DNA of 64,000 nucleotides, from assembly GCF_900102905.1 (NCBI RefSeq), contig NZ_FNFV01000004.1, positions 186,001-250,000 of the forward strand, in the 5' to 3' direction. A model generated the notes under the pieces. The model was not told where the DNA came from and ran no database searches. It was given only the letters and a program-made list of their open reading frames with translations. Source of the stretch: Meinhardsimonia xiamenensis (GTDB lineage Bacteria > Pseudomonadota > Alphaproteobacteria > Rhodobacterales > Rhodobacteraceae). Below are positions 45,248 through 54,653 of this stretch, in pieces. How positions within the stretch are numbered: position 1 is the first letter of the stretch; every line of letters starts with the position of its first letter. A program made the translations under genes and the position numbers.

Positions 45248-45276
45248 CTGTTAGCGGCAGGCCGGGGCGGTGTCAA
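45248..45276 (-). promoter_or_regulatory. Strong sigma-70 promoter of rpmH
   Basis: On the minus strand TTGACA, 17 bases, TAACAG: a perfect -35, optimal spacing and a good -10, 108 bases before the rpmH ATG. This is the best promoter match in the window and fits a highly expressed ribosomal gene. Confidence 0.75.
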
Positions 45277-45401
45277 TCGCGCGGTGCGGGATGCGACTTC
45301 CGGGCTCACGTCACATCAAGGCGGCGTGAGCGGACTTCCACCCGGTTGCGGCGCCTATCATGTTGTTGCGACGGATTGTGCCAGTCGTGAAGGACGAAGG
45401 G

Positions 45402-46136
45402 ATGAGCGAGATGAGCGAACCGGCGCGCCGGCGGGGCGCGCTCCATGTGCTGCCGCTGATGGCAATTCTCGGCGTCGCCGTGGTCGGTGCCCTCACCCTG
45501 CGCGATTGGCTGACCTTCGAGATCCTCGCCGCCAACCGCGAGGCGCTTATCGCCCTGCGCGACGCGAATTATCTGGCTGCGGTCGGTCTCTTCATGGCAG
45601 CCTATGTGATCATCGTCGCCTTCTCGCTGCCCGGCGCGACGCTTGCCACGCTGACCGGTGGCTTTCTGTTCGGCACCTTTCCGGGCGTGTTCGTCAACGT
45701 CACCGCCGCCACTCTCGGCGCAACGGTGATCTTCCTGGCCGCGCGCTGGGGGTTCGGCGAGCGCCTTGCCGCGCGGATGGACGAGAGCCAAGGCGCCATC
45801 CACCGCATCAAGCAGGGGATCGACGAAAATCAGTGGTCGGCCCTTTTCCTGATTCGGCTTGTGCCCCTGATACCCTTCTTCGTGGCCAATCTCGTCCCGG
45901 CCATGCTGGGCGTGCCGCTGCGGCGCTTCGTGATATCCACCTGGCTCGGCATCATGCCCGGCGCTTTCGTCTACACCTCTGCCGGCGCGGGGCTTGGCGC
46001 GGTCTTCGACGCCGGAGATGCACCCGACTTTGGGGTGATCTTCACCCCGCCGGTGCTGATCCCGCTCATCGGCCTCGCGGCGTTGGCGGCGCTGCCGATG
46101 CTGCTCAAGCTTCGCCGCCACGCGCGAAGGGCTTGA
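45402..46136 (+). CDS. TVP38/TMEM64 (DedA-like, SNARE-associated) membrane protein
   Basis: 244 residues, about six hydrophobic segments. The VTT/SNARE-associated core is visible: FSLPGATLATLTGGFLFG (re-entrant loop), LGATVIFLAARWGFG, FLIRLVPLIPFFVANLVPAMLG and TWLGIMPGAFVYTSAGAGLG. The ATG at 45402 has AGGA upstream. It ends three bases before a MerA-like flavoprotein gene. Members of this superfamily move lipids or ions, and pairing, or even fusion, with a pyridine-nucleotide flavoprotein is seen in other bacteria. Substrate unknown. Confidence 0.82.
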   Translation: MSEMSEPARRRGALHVLPLMAILGVAVVGALTLRDWLTFEILAANREALIALRDANYLAAVGLFMAAYVIIVAFSLPGATLATLTGGFLFGTFPGVFVNVTAATLGATVIFLAARWGFGERLAARMDESQGAIHRIKQGIDENQWSALFLIRLVPLIPFFVANLVPAMLGVPLRRFVISTWLGIMPGAFVYTSAGAGLGAVFDAGDAPDFGVIFTPPVLIPLIGLAALAALPMLLKLRRHARRA

Positions 46137-46139
46137 CCC

Positions 46140-47558
46140 ATGGCGCGGATCAACACGGATGTCTGCGTGATCGGTGCCGGAGCCGGGGGGCTGTCGGTGG
46201 CCGCGGGCGCCGCCCAGATGGGCGCGCGCGTGGTGCTCGTCGAAGGCGGGCGGATGGGCGGGGACTGCCTCAATTACGGCTGCGTGCCGTCAAAGGCGCT
46301 GCTGGCGGCGGCGAAGCATGCGCAGGCCATGCGCGAGGGCGCGCGGTTCGGCATCACCCCGGTGGAGCCCGAGGTCGATTATGCCGCGGCGATGGAGCAC
46401 GTCGCGCGCACCATTGCGGCAATTGCCCCCCATGACAGCCAGGAGCGCTTTGAAGGGCTCGGCGTGAAGGTGATCCGCGAGTGGGGGCGTTTTCTGTCGC
46501 CGCGCGAGCTTCAGGCCGGCCCACATGTGATTCGCGCGCGCCGCTTCGTCATCGCCACCGGATCCTCGCCGCTGATACCGCCGATCCCGGGGCTTGATGG
46601 CGTGCCCTACCTGACCAACGAAACGCTCTTCGACCTGCGCGAGCGGCCCCGGCATCTCATCGTCATCGGCGGCGGGCCGATCGGGCTGGAGATGGCACAG
46701 GCCCATCGCCGGCTGGGCGCTGCGGTAACGGTGATCGAGGGGATGAAGGCGCTCGGCCGCGAGGATCCCGAATGCGGCGCGATCGTGCTCGACCGATTGC
46801 GCCGCGAGGGGGTGGAGATCGCCGAGCACATCCCGGCCGAGGCGGTCCGCCTGACGGAGGACGGCGGGGTAGAGGTGATCGGCGCCGACGGCAGGCGGTT
46901 CGCCGGTTCGCACCTGCTGGTGGCGGTGGGTCGCAAGGCCAATATCGAGGGGCTCGACCTTGAGCGCGCCGGAGTCGCCCACGACGGGGTGATCCGCGTT
47001 GACCGCGGGCTGCGCACCACCAACCGGCGCATCTATGCGATTGGCGATGTGGCCGGCGGGCCGATGTTCACCCATGTCGCGGGCTACCACGCCAGCGTCG
47101 TCATCCGATCCATGCTCTTCGCGCTGCCCTCGCGGGCAAGGCAGGAGCATCTGCCCTGGGCAATCTACACCGACCCCGAGCTTGCACAGGTCGGGCTTGC
47201 GGAAGCGCAGGCCCGCGCGCGCCACGGCGATCGCATCGAGGTGGTGCGCGTCTCCTATGCCCAGAACGACCGGGCAATGGCCGAGGGCCGGACGGAAGGG
47301 CTCATCAAGGTGGTCGTCCACCGCGGGCGGCCCGTGGGCGTGAGCATCGCCGGCGCTCAGGCCGGCGAGCTTGCCAGTCTCTGGGCGCTCGCCATCGCCG
47401 CGCGGCTCAGGATGAGCCATGTCGCGGGCATGGTCGCGCCCTATCCGACGACCATGGAGCTTGGAAAGCGGGCGGCGGGTGCCTATTTCTCGCCGCGTCT
47501 TTTTGATAGTTCTGTCGTGAGGCGCGCGGTAAGGCTGGTGCAGCGGCTGATCCCCTGA
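46140..47558 (+). CDS. MerA/dihydrolipoamide dehydrogenase-like flavoprotein
   Basis: 472 residues. FAD site VIGAGAGGLSVAAGAAQMG, redox-active disulfide GGDCLNYGCVPSKAL, NAD(P) site VIGGGPIGLEMAQAHRRLG and second FAD motif YAIGDVAGGPMFTHVAGYH. The C-terminal helper residue is not the His of lipoamide dehydrogenase: the segment reads APYPTTMELGKRA, with Tyr, as in mercuric reductases. There is no N-terminal metal-binding domain and no C-terminal Cys pair of true MerA, so mercury reduction is doubtful. Its partner is the TVP38 protein three bases upstream. Substrate unknown. Confidence 0.8.
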   Translation: MARINTDVCVIGAGAGGLSVAAGAAQMGARVVLVEGGRMGGDCLNYGCVPSKALLAAAKHAQAMREGARFGITPVEPEVDYAAAMEHVARTIAAIAPHDSQERFEGLGVKVIREWGRFLSPRELQAGPHVIRARRFVIATGSSPLIPPIPGLDGVPYLTNETLFDLRERPRHLIVIGGGPIGLEMAQAHRRLGAAVTVIEGMKALGREDPECGAIVLDRLRREGVEIAEHIPAEAVRLTEDGGVEVIGADGRRFAGSHLLVAVGRKANIEGLDLERAGVAHDGVIRVDRGLRTTNRRIYAIGDVAGGPMFTHVAGYHASVVIRSMLFALPSRARQEHLPWAIYTDPELAQVGLAEAQARARHGDRIEVVRVSYAQNDRAMAEGRTEGLIKVVVHRGRPVGVSIAGAQAGELASLWALAIAARLRMSHVAGMVAPYPTTMELGKRAAGAYFSPRLFDSSVVRRAVRLVQRLIP

Positions 47559-47581
47559 GGCGCCCATGACGGGGTAGGGTC

Positions 47582-48988
47582 ATGTTTCTCAACACCCTCT
47601 CGGGCCGCTTCCTGATCCTGACGGTCGTGTTCGTCATGCTGGCCGAGGTGCTGATCTTCGTGCCGTCCGTGGCGCGGTTTCGTCAGGATTACCTCGTCGC
47701 GCGGCTCGAACGCGCCCAGATCGCGGCGCTGGCGGTGCTTGCCGACGACATGATCGACGAGACCCTCGAAAGGGAGCTTCTCAGCACCGCAGGGGTCTAC
47801 AATGTGGTGCTGGTGCGCGACCAGTCGCGTCAGCTGATGCTGAGCTCACCGATCCCGAGCCCGGTTGATGCAACCTACGACATGCGCGACCCGGGGCCGT
47901 TGGAGCTGATCGTGGATGCTTTCGCCTGCCTGATGTCGCCGGGCGACAAGGTGATTCGGGTCATCGGTGCGCCGGTCCGCCATGCGGGGCAGCTGATCGA
48001 GGTGACCATGCCCGCGGCACCGTTGCGCGCGGCGATGATCGAATACGGGCTGCGCATCCTGGTGCTCTCCGCCGTGATCTCGATCATTACCGCATTCTTC
48101 CTGTTCCTGGCGGTGCGCCGCGTGCTCGTCAGGCCCATCGCGCGGGTGGTGGAGGCCATGACCCGCTACGCGGAGGCGCCCGAAGACGCGCGGCGGATCA
48201 TCGAACCCTCCGCGTCGGTGGTCGAGCTCCGGCAGGCAGAAGAGGCTCTGCGGGCGCTGCAGACGCAGCTGACCGCCGCGCTTCGGCAGAAGCGGCGGCT
48301 TGCCCAGCTTGGCGAAGCGGTGGCGAAGGTGAGTCATGACCTGCGCAACATGCTCACCACCGCCCAGCTTCTGGCCGATCGTATCGAGCGCAGCGCCGAC
48401 CCTTCGGTGGCGCGCGCCGCTCCGAAGCTCGTGGGGTCGATCAGCCGCGCGGTATCGCTGTGCGAGTCGACCCTCGCCTTCGGCCGGGCCGAGGAGCCGC
48501 CACCATCGCTGCAGCGTCTGTCGCTGGCCCAGCTGGTGAGCGAGGTGATCGACAGCGAGGCGCTTGCCATGAGCGATGGCGCGCGCGTCTCCTTCATCGA
48601 TGATGTGCCCGCAGGCATGCAGATCCGCGCCGACCCGGAGCAGCTTTACCGTGTTCTTGACAATCTGGTGCGCAATGCCCGGCAGGCCATCGAGGCAGCG
48701 GGGGTGCCCGGCGAGGTGCGCATCTCGGCCCGCGAGGACGAGCGAGAATGGATAATCAGCGTCAGCGACACCGGCCCCGGCCTGCCGGAGCGCGCGCGCG
48801 ACAAGCTCTTCACGCCGTTTGAAGGCGGCACGCGAAAGGATGGCACCGGTCTAGGGCTTGCCATCGCGATGGAGCTGGTCCGCGGGCACGGGGGGCGCCT
48901 CGAGCTTGCCGAGACGGGTCCGGGAGGAACCACCTTCGTCATCCGCCTGCCCAAGAGCATTGTCGCTCTCGAGGCTGCGGCGGAATGA
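47582..48988 (+). CDS. Membrane sensor histidine kinase (orphan)
   Basis: 468 residues. Helix at about 9-29, a periplasmic domain of about 125 residues, helix near 157-180, HAMP linker, dimerisation domain with the phospho-acceptor His in AKVSHDLRNMLTT, then an ATPase domain with N box LVRNARQAIE, DTGPGLPE, TGLGLAIAMEL and GGTTF. The H box lacks the usual Glu after His (HDLRN) but matches the HisKA group that uses Asp. No response regulator is adjacent; a tRNA gene follows. Confidence 0.88.
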   Translation: MFLNTLSGRFLILTVVFVMLAEVLIFVPSVARFRQDYLVARLERAQIAALAVLADDMIDETLERELLSTAGVYNVVLVRDQSRQLMLSSPIPSPVDATYDMRDPGPLELIVDAFACLMSPGDKVIRVIGAPVRHAGQLIEVTMPAAPLRAAMIEYGLRILVLSAVISIITAFFLFLAVRRVLVRPIARVVEAMTRYAEAPEDARRIIEPSASVVELRQAEEALRALQTQLTAALRQKRRLAQLGEAVAKVSHDLRNMLTTAQLLADRIERSADPSVARAAPKLVGSISRAVSLCESTLAFGRAEEPPPSLQRLSLAQLVSEVIDSEALAMSDGARVSFIDDVPAGMQIRADPEQLYRVLDNLVRNARQAIEAAGVPGEVRISAREDEREWIISVSDTGPGLPERARDKLFTPFEGGTRKDGTGLGLAIAMELVRGHGGRLELAETGPGGTTFVIRLPKSIVALEAAAE

Positions 48989-49012
48989 GCGGGATTTTGG
49001 CCAACTCCCCCC

Positions 49013-49041
49013 TTGTCAATCGCGGCCGGTGCGATTAGGTG
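49013..49041 (+). promoter_or_regulatory. Possible promoter of tRNA-Arg
   Basis: TTGTCA, 17 bases, TAGGTG, ending 10 bases before the mature tRNA. The -35 matches five of six, the -10 is poor. Position is right for a tRNA promoter. Confidence 0.35.
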
Positions 49042-49051
49042 AACGCCGCAC

Positions 49052-49128
49052 GCGCTGGTAGCTCAGTTGGATAGAGTGCTTGACTACGAATCAAGAGGTC
49101 GGGGGTTCGAATCCTCCCCAGCGCGCCA
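49052..49128 (+). tRNA. tRNA-Arg (anticodon ACG)
   Basis: 77 bases with encoded CCA. The acceptor stem pairs GCGCTGG with CCAGCGC, the D arm reads TAGCTCAGTTGGATAGA, the anticodon stem CTTGA/TCAAG encloses CTACGAA with anticodon ACG, and the T arm holds GGTTCGAAT. It would read CGN codons after A34 is deaminated to inosine. A pyrimidine-rich stretch follows. No duplicated 3' end was found that would point to an integrated element. Confidence 0.95.
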
Positions 49129-49240
49129 CTTCTTTCCTCTTCCGAAAAGCTGAAACCGCGCCCAGCATGTCGCATGCGATTGCGCGGCGGCGTCAGGTCT
49201 GGAACAACTGCGCCACGCGCATTGGCGAGCGGAGGCGGCG

Positions 49241-50314
49241 GTGAAAAGCTACAGGATCGCGTCCATACCCGGCGACGGGATCGGGCCCGAAGTGATCGAG
49301 GCCACGCTCGAGGTGCTGGGTGTGCTGGCGACGCGCGACGGCGGTTTCGGGCTTGACGTGACCGGTTTCGACTGGGGGTCCGAGCGCTATCGCCGCACCG
49401 GCGCGCTCATGCCGAAGGACGGGGTGGAGCAGCTGAAGCGCTTCGACGCCATCCTCTTCGGCGCGGTCGGAGCACCCGATGTGCCCGATCACGTCACGCT
49501 CTGGGGGCTGCGCCTGCCGATCTGTCAGGGGCTCGACCAGTATGCCAACGTCCGTCCTACGCGCATCCTGCCAGGTATCGCCTCGCCGCTTGCCGGCATC
49601 GGTGCGGGTGATCTCGACTGGGTGATCGTGCGCGAGAACTCCGAGGGCGAGTATTCCGGCCACGGCGGGCGCGCGCATCGCGGGCTGCCGCTCGAGGTGG
49701 GCACCGAAGTGGCCATCTTCACCCGTGCGGGCGTGGAGCGGATCATGCGCTTTGCCTTCGAGACGGCGCGATCGCGCCCGCGCAAGCTTCTGACCGTGGT
49801 CACGAAATCCAACGCCCAGCGGCACGGCATGGTGATGTGGGACGAGATCGCCGAGGAGGTCTCGGCCGAGTTTCCCGACGTGACGTGGGACAAGATGCTC
49901 GTCGACGCGATGACGGTGCGCATGGTGAAGAATCCGCGCTCTCTCGACACCATCGTGGCGACCAACCTTCACGCCGACATCCTCTCCGATCTTGCCGGCG
50001 CGCTTGCCGGCAGCCTCGGCGTGGCGCCAACCGCCAATCTCGACCCGACGCGCCGCAACCCCTCGATGTTCGAGCCGATTCACGGATCTGGTTTCGACAT
50101 CACCGGCAAGGGCATCGCCAACCCGGTGGCCAGTTTCTGGACCGCGGCCATGATGCTCGAGCACCTGGGCGAGGCGGCATCGGCCGGCCGGCTGATGCGG
50201 GCGGTGGAAAAGGTCTGCGCGGCGGGCATCCTTACGCCCGATGTCGGCGGCAGCGCCACCACGCGCGAGGTCACCGAAGCCGTTTGTGAGGCGATTCGCG
50301 CAGCCAACGCCTGA
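49241..50314 (+). CDS. Tartrate/D-malate dehydrogenase-type decarboxylating enzyme
   Basis: 357 residues from a GTG with GGAGG five bases upstream. It belongs to the isocitrate/isopropylmalate dehydrogenase family: IPGDGIGPEVIEATLEVL, LWGLRLPICQGLDQYANVRP, VIVRENSEGEYSGHGG, catalytic Lys/Tyr region VTKSNAQRHG, metal-binding Asp in NLHADILSDLAG, and cofactor segment FEPIHGSGFDITGKGIANP. The LPICQ and NSEGEYSGHGG segments match TtuC/DmlA better than LeuB or Icd. It would oxidise and decarboxylate tartrate or D-malate. No neighbouring tartrate genes are seen, so the substrate is provisional. Confidence 0.82.
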   Translation: MKSYRIASIPGDGIGPEVIEATLEVLGVLATRDGGFGLDVTGFDWGSERYRRTGALMPKDGVEQLKRFDAILFGAVGAPDVPDHVTLWGLRLPICQGLDQYANVRPTRILPGIASPLAGIGAGDLDWVIVRENSEGEYSGHGGRAHRGLPLEVGTEVAIFTRAGVERIMRFAFETARSRPRKLLTVVTKSNAQRHGMVMWDEIAEEVSAEFPDVTWDKMLVDAMTVRMVKNPRSLDTIVATNLHADILSDLAGALAGSLGVAPTANLDPTRRNPSMFEPIHGSGFDITGKGIANPVASFWTAAMMLEHLGEAASAGRLMRAVEKVCAAGILTPDVGGSATTREVTEAVCEAIRAANA

Positions 50315-50491
50315 GGCTCCTCGCCGAACGGCGCTAACGTTGCGTCAACAGGGCACGCTCCTGCCCCAATCCTGCCCATTTCCGCGGCCACACTGGGGGC
50401 TGCGCGGGGCATGATCCGCGCGCCTGACGGGCAGAAAAGCGGCATCAGACCGCGGCTTGACGCCGATGCGAAACGACGGGCAGGGGCAGAC

Positions 50492-53400
50492 ATGAAACAT
50501 CAGTGGCAGCCCGCGCGTGCGGGACATGGGTTCATTTCCATCTGGGGTCACGTTGCTGGAAGGCTGGCGTTCATCCTTCTTTCAGCCTGCCTGATGCTTC
50601 TGGGCGGCAGCCCCCGGCCCGCCGCCGCCATGCCGGAACACGATGCCACCATGGTCGTGGGCGTGCGCGCGCATCTTGGTGTGCATGACGCCATCCGGCG
50701 CTGGCAGCCCACGATCGATTACCTGAACGAAAAGATCGCCGGCGCGCGCTTTATCCTCAAGACCTATCCCACTCCCGAGTCGGTGATCGATGGGGCCGCC
50801 ATGGGCGAGTTCGATTTCGTGATCACCGACCCGGGCAGCTTCGTGACAATGGAGGTCGAGCACGGGGTCAAGAGCCTCCTGTCGCTGGTGGTGTCCTGGC
50901 AGGGGCGGCCGGTGCGGCAATTCGGCTCGGTCATCTTCACCCGGAGGAGCGACTCGCACATCGTCTCGCTCGGTGATCTGCGCGGGCGCACGCTGATGGC
51001 GGTTGCCCCTGATGCCTTTGGCGGCTGGCTCGTGGCGAAGGAAGAGTTTCACGAAAAGGGATACACGCCGGAAAAGCATCTCAAGAGCATCTTGTTTGCC
51101 GGCGGTAACCAGCGGAATGTCGTGCGTGCGGTTCAGGAAGGGTGGGTTGACGCGGGCGTCGTGCGCACCGGTACTCTCGAGCAGATGGCGGCGGAGGGGC
51201 GGATCGACCTGTCGGCCTTCCACGTCGTCGCGCCGCGCCGCGTCCCGGGCTTTCCGTTCCTGCTGTCAACCGATCTCTACCCGGAATGGGTTCTCGCTGC
51301 GAGCCCGGCGGCGCCGGAAGCGTACAGGGCTGCCGTGATCGATGCCCTGCGCGCCCTCCCGCCGGACAGCCGCGCCGCGCGCGAGGGCGGCTATGTCGGC
51401 TGGACGCTGCCGCTCGACTACTGGCCGGTGCATGTTCTCTTCCAGGAGCTCAAGGCCGGCCCCTACACGGACTATGGCGAGGCCACGCTTGCCGATGCGC
51501 TGTGGGAAAACCGCTACTGGCTCGTCGGCATCGCCGCATCCGTCATCGGCCTGATCTTCGCACTCGTGATGCTGGCGCGCCATGAGCGGCGACTCGCGCG
51601 CGCCAATGCCGAGCTTGCCGGGCTGCGCGGCACGGAGATCGAGTTCTATCGCCATGTGCTCCAGTCGCACGCGATCGTCACCATCACCGATGCCGACGAC
51701 TGCATCGTCTATGCCAGTGACCGGTTCCTGGAGATTTCCGGCTACAGCCGCGAGGAAGTGATCGGGCGGCGCCACGACTTCCTGCGCTCGGGGCTGCATC
51801 CGCCGGAATTCTACGAGGAGATCCGCCGCACGGTCCGCCGGGGCGAGACCTGGACCGGGGAAATCTGCAACCGCCGCAAGGACGGCTCGCTGTGGTGGGT
51901 GCAGACCTCGATCATCCCGAAGATGGACCCGACCGGGCGCATCATCGGTTATGCCTCGATCCGCACCGACGTGACCGCACTCAAGGCCTCGCAGCGGGAG
52001 ATGAACCTGCGCGAGTTTCTCGACTGCGTTCCGGGCGAGAGCTACAAGTTCTGGGCCGAGGATCATCGCATCTTCTTTGCCAACAGCCTGGCGCTCAAGG
52101 CGACCGGCCTCAGCGAAGGCGAGATCAAGGGCCGCACGCTGTACGAGTTCCTGTCGCCATGCGACGCGCATCGCCTGCGTCAGCTTCTCGAGGACATGCC
52201 TCTTGAGCGTGGCCAGACGGTGGAGTTCGAATGCGAGCGCCGCATGCCCGATGGCCGGCGCGTGCCGACGCGCTTTCATATCCACCTGCTCATGCCCGAA
52301 GGGGGCGCGCCGTGCTTTCTGGCGACGCTTCACGACATCTCGGGTCTCAGCCACGCCCGCGATCAGGTCGAGCAGCTTTCGGCGACGCTCGACGAGTTCC
52401 AGGAACAGATATACATGTTCTGGCCCGAGAACCGCCGCTTCTTCTACGTCAATCGCGCCGCGCGCGAATGGGTCGGGCTGCCGGAGGAGGAGATCTTCCG
52501 GCTGACCCCGGCCGATCTCGAGGGTGGCTTGAGCGAGGAGGAATGCGACCGGCTTCTTCGCCCGATGATCGAGGGCAGGCGCCACCAGGCCGTCTTCTGC
52601 CGTGAGCTGCGCATGAAGGACGGGCGGCTTCGCACCATCGAATATGACGTGAAGTATGTTCGCCCTGAAGGCCGCCGCCCCCGTTTCGTGGCCGTTCTGC
52701 GCGACGTCACCGCGCGCGCGCGCGCCGAAAGAGAGGTGCGCCAGCTCAAGAGCACGCTCGATCTCATCGATACCGAGATCTACATGTTCTGGCCGGAGAG
52801 CTACGAGTTCACCTATCTCAACAAGAAGGCGCTGAGGCGCATCGGCTGGCGCGAGACCGAGTGGCACGGCAAGCACACCTACGACAACATCACCGAGCAG
52901 CAACAGGCGCTTCTGGAAGAGCGCTGCCGCAAGCTCATCGAGGGCCCCGAGCGCTCGATGGTGTTCGAATACCGTGATCGTCACGGAACGCCGCTCGAGA
53001 TCTATCTGCACCTGATCGAGCCCGAGGGTGAACCGCCGCGCTTCATCTCCGTCTATCGCGACATATCCGAACGCAAGCAGGCGGAAAAGGCCAAGAGTCA
53101 GTTCCTTTCCACCGTAAGCCACGAGCTGCGCACGCCCCTGACCTCGATCAAGGGCTCGCTGGGGCTGCTCAAGGCCGGGCTTGGCTCGGCCGACCCGGCG
53201 CGCGTCGCCTCAATGATCGACATCGCCTACGCCAACGCCGATCGCCTGCACCGGCTGGTTGACGACATTCTCGACTGGGAGAAGATCGAGGCCGGCAAGA
53301 TGACCTACCACATGGAGGAATGTGACCTCGTTGAAGTTCTGCGCGATGCGGTGACCCACAACGAGGCCTACGGCCGCCAGCATGGCGTTCGGTTCCGGCT

Positions 53401-54628
53401 CGATGCGCCCAGGCATCCGGTGATGTGCCGGCTCGACCGTGACCGGATCGCCCAGGTGCTGGCCAATCTGCTGTCGAATGCGGCCAAGTTCTCCGGCGAC
53501 AGCGACGAGGTTGAGGTGATTCTCGAGCTGGCGCCGAGCGGCACCGAGGCGGTGGTGCGTGTTCGCGACCACGGCATCGGCATTCCCGAGGCGGCCAAGG
53601 CAACGATCTTCGATCGCTTCACACAGGCCGACTCCTCCGACGTGCGCAAGGCAGGCGGAACGGGTCTTGGTCTCAGCATCAGCCGCGCCATCGTCGAGGC
53701 GCACGGCGGCACCATGGATTTCGAGAGCACCGAGGGCGTCGGCACGGTGTTCTACTTCGACCTGCCGCTATCGATTCCGGCCGAGGCAGGCGACAGCCCC
53801 GAGAAGGATGCCGGCAAGCTCACGGCTGAAGAGGACGGGCCGCGGGTGCTTGTCATCGAGAGCGGCACCGAAATGGCGATGGATCTGTGGCTGCGCCTTG
53901 AGCAGGCCGGGTGCCGCGCCCGTGTCGTGACCTCCGCGCCGGCGGCGCTCGAAGCCATGGCCGCCGATACGTTCGAGGCGGTCGTCATCAATGCCGCCCT
54001 CGCCGGAGGGCGGAGCGCGGCGCTGTTGCGCAGGGTGCGGCGCGACTCCGCGACCAAAGGCTGCGATGTCATCCTCTACACCCCGGCCGACGGCGGGGCG
54101 GATCGTGACGAGCGGCTCGACACGATTGTCGCGACCACGGTCGCCCGCCTGCAGCACGGGGGCGCAGGCAACGTTGCCGCGCAGGCTGCAGCTGCGGGCG
54201 CGACGCCGGGCGGCAAACGGCGCCGGGCACTGGCCATCGGCGATCGCCACGCCGACCCCGAGCTTGTCAACTCGCTCGCACGCTCCGGGGCGGAGGTTAT
54301 CCGCGTCGGTGCGCTTTCACAGGCAGGCCGCCGGCTGGAAGGGGCCCTTTACGACGTGGTCGCGCTGGATCCCTCGGAAGCGGTGTTCGAATGGGAAAAG
54401 GCGCTTGAAGCCTTCATCGGCGGGGCATGGCCGCGCGTATCTGTGATGGTCTTCGCCGGGCGTCGCAGCGGCGGCAACCAGGGCCCCGGAGGGAACAGCG
54501 CCGGCCACGCGTTCTCAGCGTCTGCACGCCCGGAGGGGAAGCGCAAGCGCAGCGCGGGCCGCGACGGGCCGGACACGGCCAAGGCAGCGCCCGCCGCAAG
54601 GAATGGCGCGGAAGCGATCAAGGGATGA
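50492..54628 (+). CDS. Giant hybrid sensor kinase: PhnD-like sensor, four PAS-type domains, kinase, two receiver-like domains
   Basis: 1378 residues from the ATG at 50492 (AGGGG upstream). Domains in order: signal or helix (about 20-48); PhnD/TtrS-like periplasmic binding domain (53-300, MVVGVRAHLGVHDAIRRWQ, FDFVITDPGSFVTME); helix (341-362); a canonical PAS with ITDADDCIVYASDRFLEISG (383-500); three mutually similar PAS-like units that each contain Y-K/M-F-W-A/P-E (about 507-868); HisKA with His877 in STVSHELRTPL; ATPase domain with HGIGIPE and GGTGLGLSIS. Next is a receiver-like domain (about 1117-1205) where the phospho-acceptor position reads VVINAAL, Asn for Asp. A second receiver-like segment (about 1244-1320) contains YDVVALDPSE, followed by a basic tail. 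Phosphate therefore probably passes to the stand-alone receiver encoded 25 bases downstream. The ligand is unknown. Confidence 0.88.
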   Translation: MKHQWQPARAGHGFISIWGHVAGRLAFILLSACLMLLGGSPRPAAAMPEHDATMVVGVRAHLGVHDAIRRWQPTIDYLNEKIAGARFILKTYPTPESVIDGAAMGEFDFVITDPGSFVTMEVEHGVKSLLSLVVSWQGRPVRQFGSVIFTRRSDSHIVSLGDLRGRTLMAVAPDAFGGWLVAKEEFHEKGYTPEKHLKSILFAGGNQRNVVRAVQEGWVDAGVVRTGTLEQMAAEGRIDLSAFHVVAPRRVPGFPFLLSTDLYPEWVLAASPAAPEAYRAAVIDALRALPPDSRAAREGGYVGWTLPLDYWPVHVLFQELKAGPYTDYGEATLADALWENRYWLVGIAASVIGLIFALVMLARHERRLARANAELAGLRGTEIEFYRHVLQSHAIVTITDADDCIVYASDRFLEISGYSREEVIGRRHDFLRSGLHPPEFYEEIRRTVRRGETWTGEICNRRKDGSLWWVQTSIIPKMDPTGRIIGYASIRTDVTALKASQREMNLREFLDCVPGESYKFWAEDHRIFFANSLALKATGLSEGEIKGRTLYEFLSPCDAHRLRQLLEDMPLERGQTVEFECERRMPDGRRVPTRFHIHLLMPEGGAPCFLATLHDISGLSHARDQVEQLSATLDEFQEQIYMFWPENRRFFYVNRAAREWVGLPEEEIFRLTPADLEGGLSEEECDRLLRPMIEGRRHQAVFCRELRMKDGRLRTIEYDVKYVRPEGRRPRFVAVLRDVTARARAEREVRQLKSTLDLIDTEIYMFWPESYEFTYLNKKALRRIGWRETEWHGKHTYDNITEQQQALLEERCRKLIEGPERSMVFEYRDRHGTPLEIYLHLIEPEGEPPRFISVYRDISERKQAEKAKSQFLSTVSHELRTPLTSIKGSLGLLKAGLGSADPARVASMIDIAYANADRLHRLVDDILDWEKIEAGKMTYHMEECDLVEVLRDAVTHNEAYGRQHGVRFRLDAPRHPVMCRLDRDRIAQVLANLLSNAAKFSGDSDEVEVILELAPSGTEAVVRVRDHGIGIPEAAKATIFDRFTQADSSDVRKAGGTGLGLSISRAIVEAHGGTMDFESTEGVGTVFYFDLPLSIPAEAGDSPEKDAGKLTAEEDGPRVLVIESGTEMAMDLWLRLEQAGCRARVVTSAPAALEAMAADTFEAVVINAALAGGRSAALLRRVRRDSATKGCDVILYTPADGGADRDERLDTIVATTVARLQHGGAGNVAAQAAAAGATPGGKRRRALAIGDRHADPELVNSLARSGAEVIRVGALSQAGRRLEGALYDVVALDPSEAVFEWEKALEAFIGGAWPRVSVMVFAGRRSGGNQGPGGNSAGHAFSASARPEGKRKRSAGRDGPDTAKAAPAARNGAEAIKG

Positions 54629-54653
54629 CAGGGAAAGGTCCGAGGGAAGAGAA

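Noticed and set aside
46140-47558. Mercuric reductase (merA)
   Set aside because: No N-terminal metal-binding domain, no C-terminal Cys pair and no other mer genes nearby.
49052-49240. Integrated element at tRNA-Arg
   Set aside because: No integrase gene and no repeated tRNA 3' end were found downstream.
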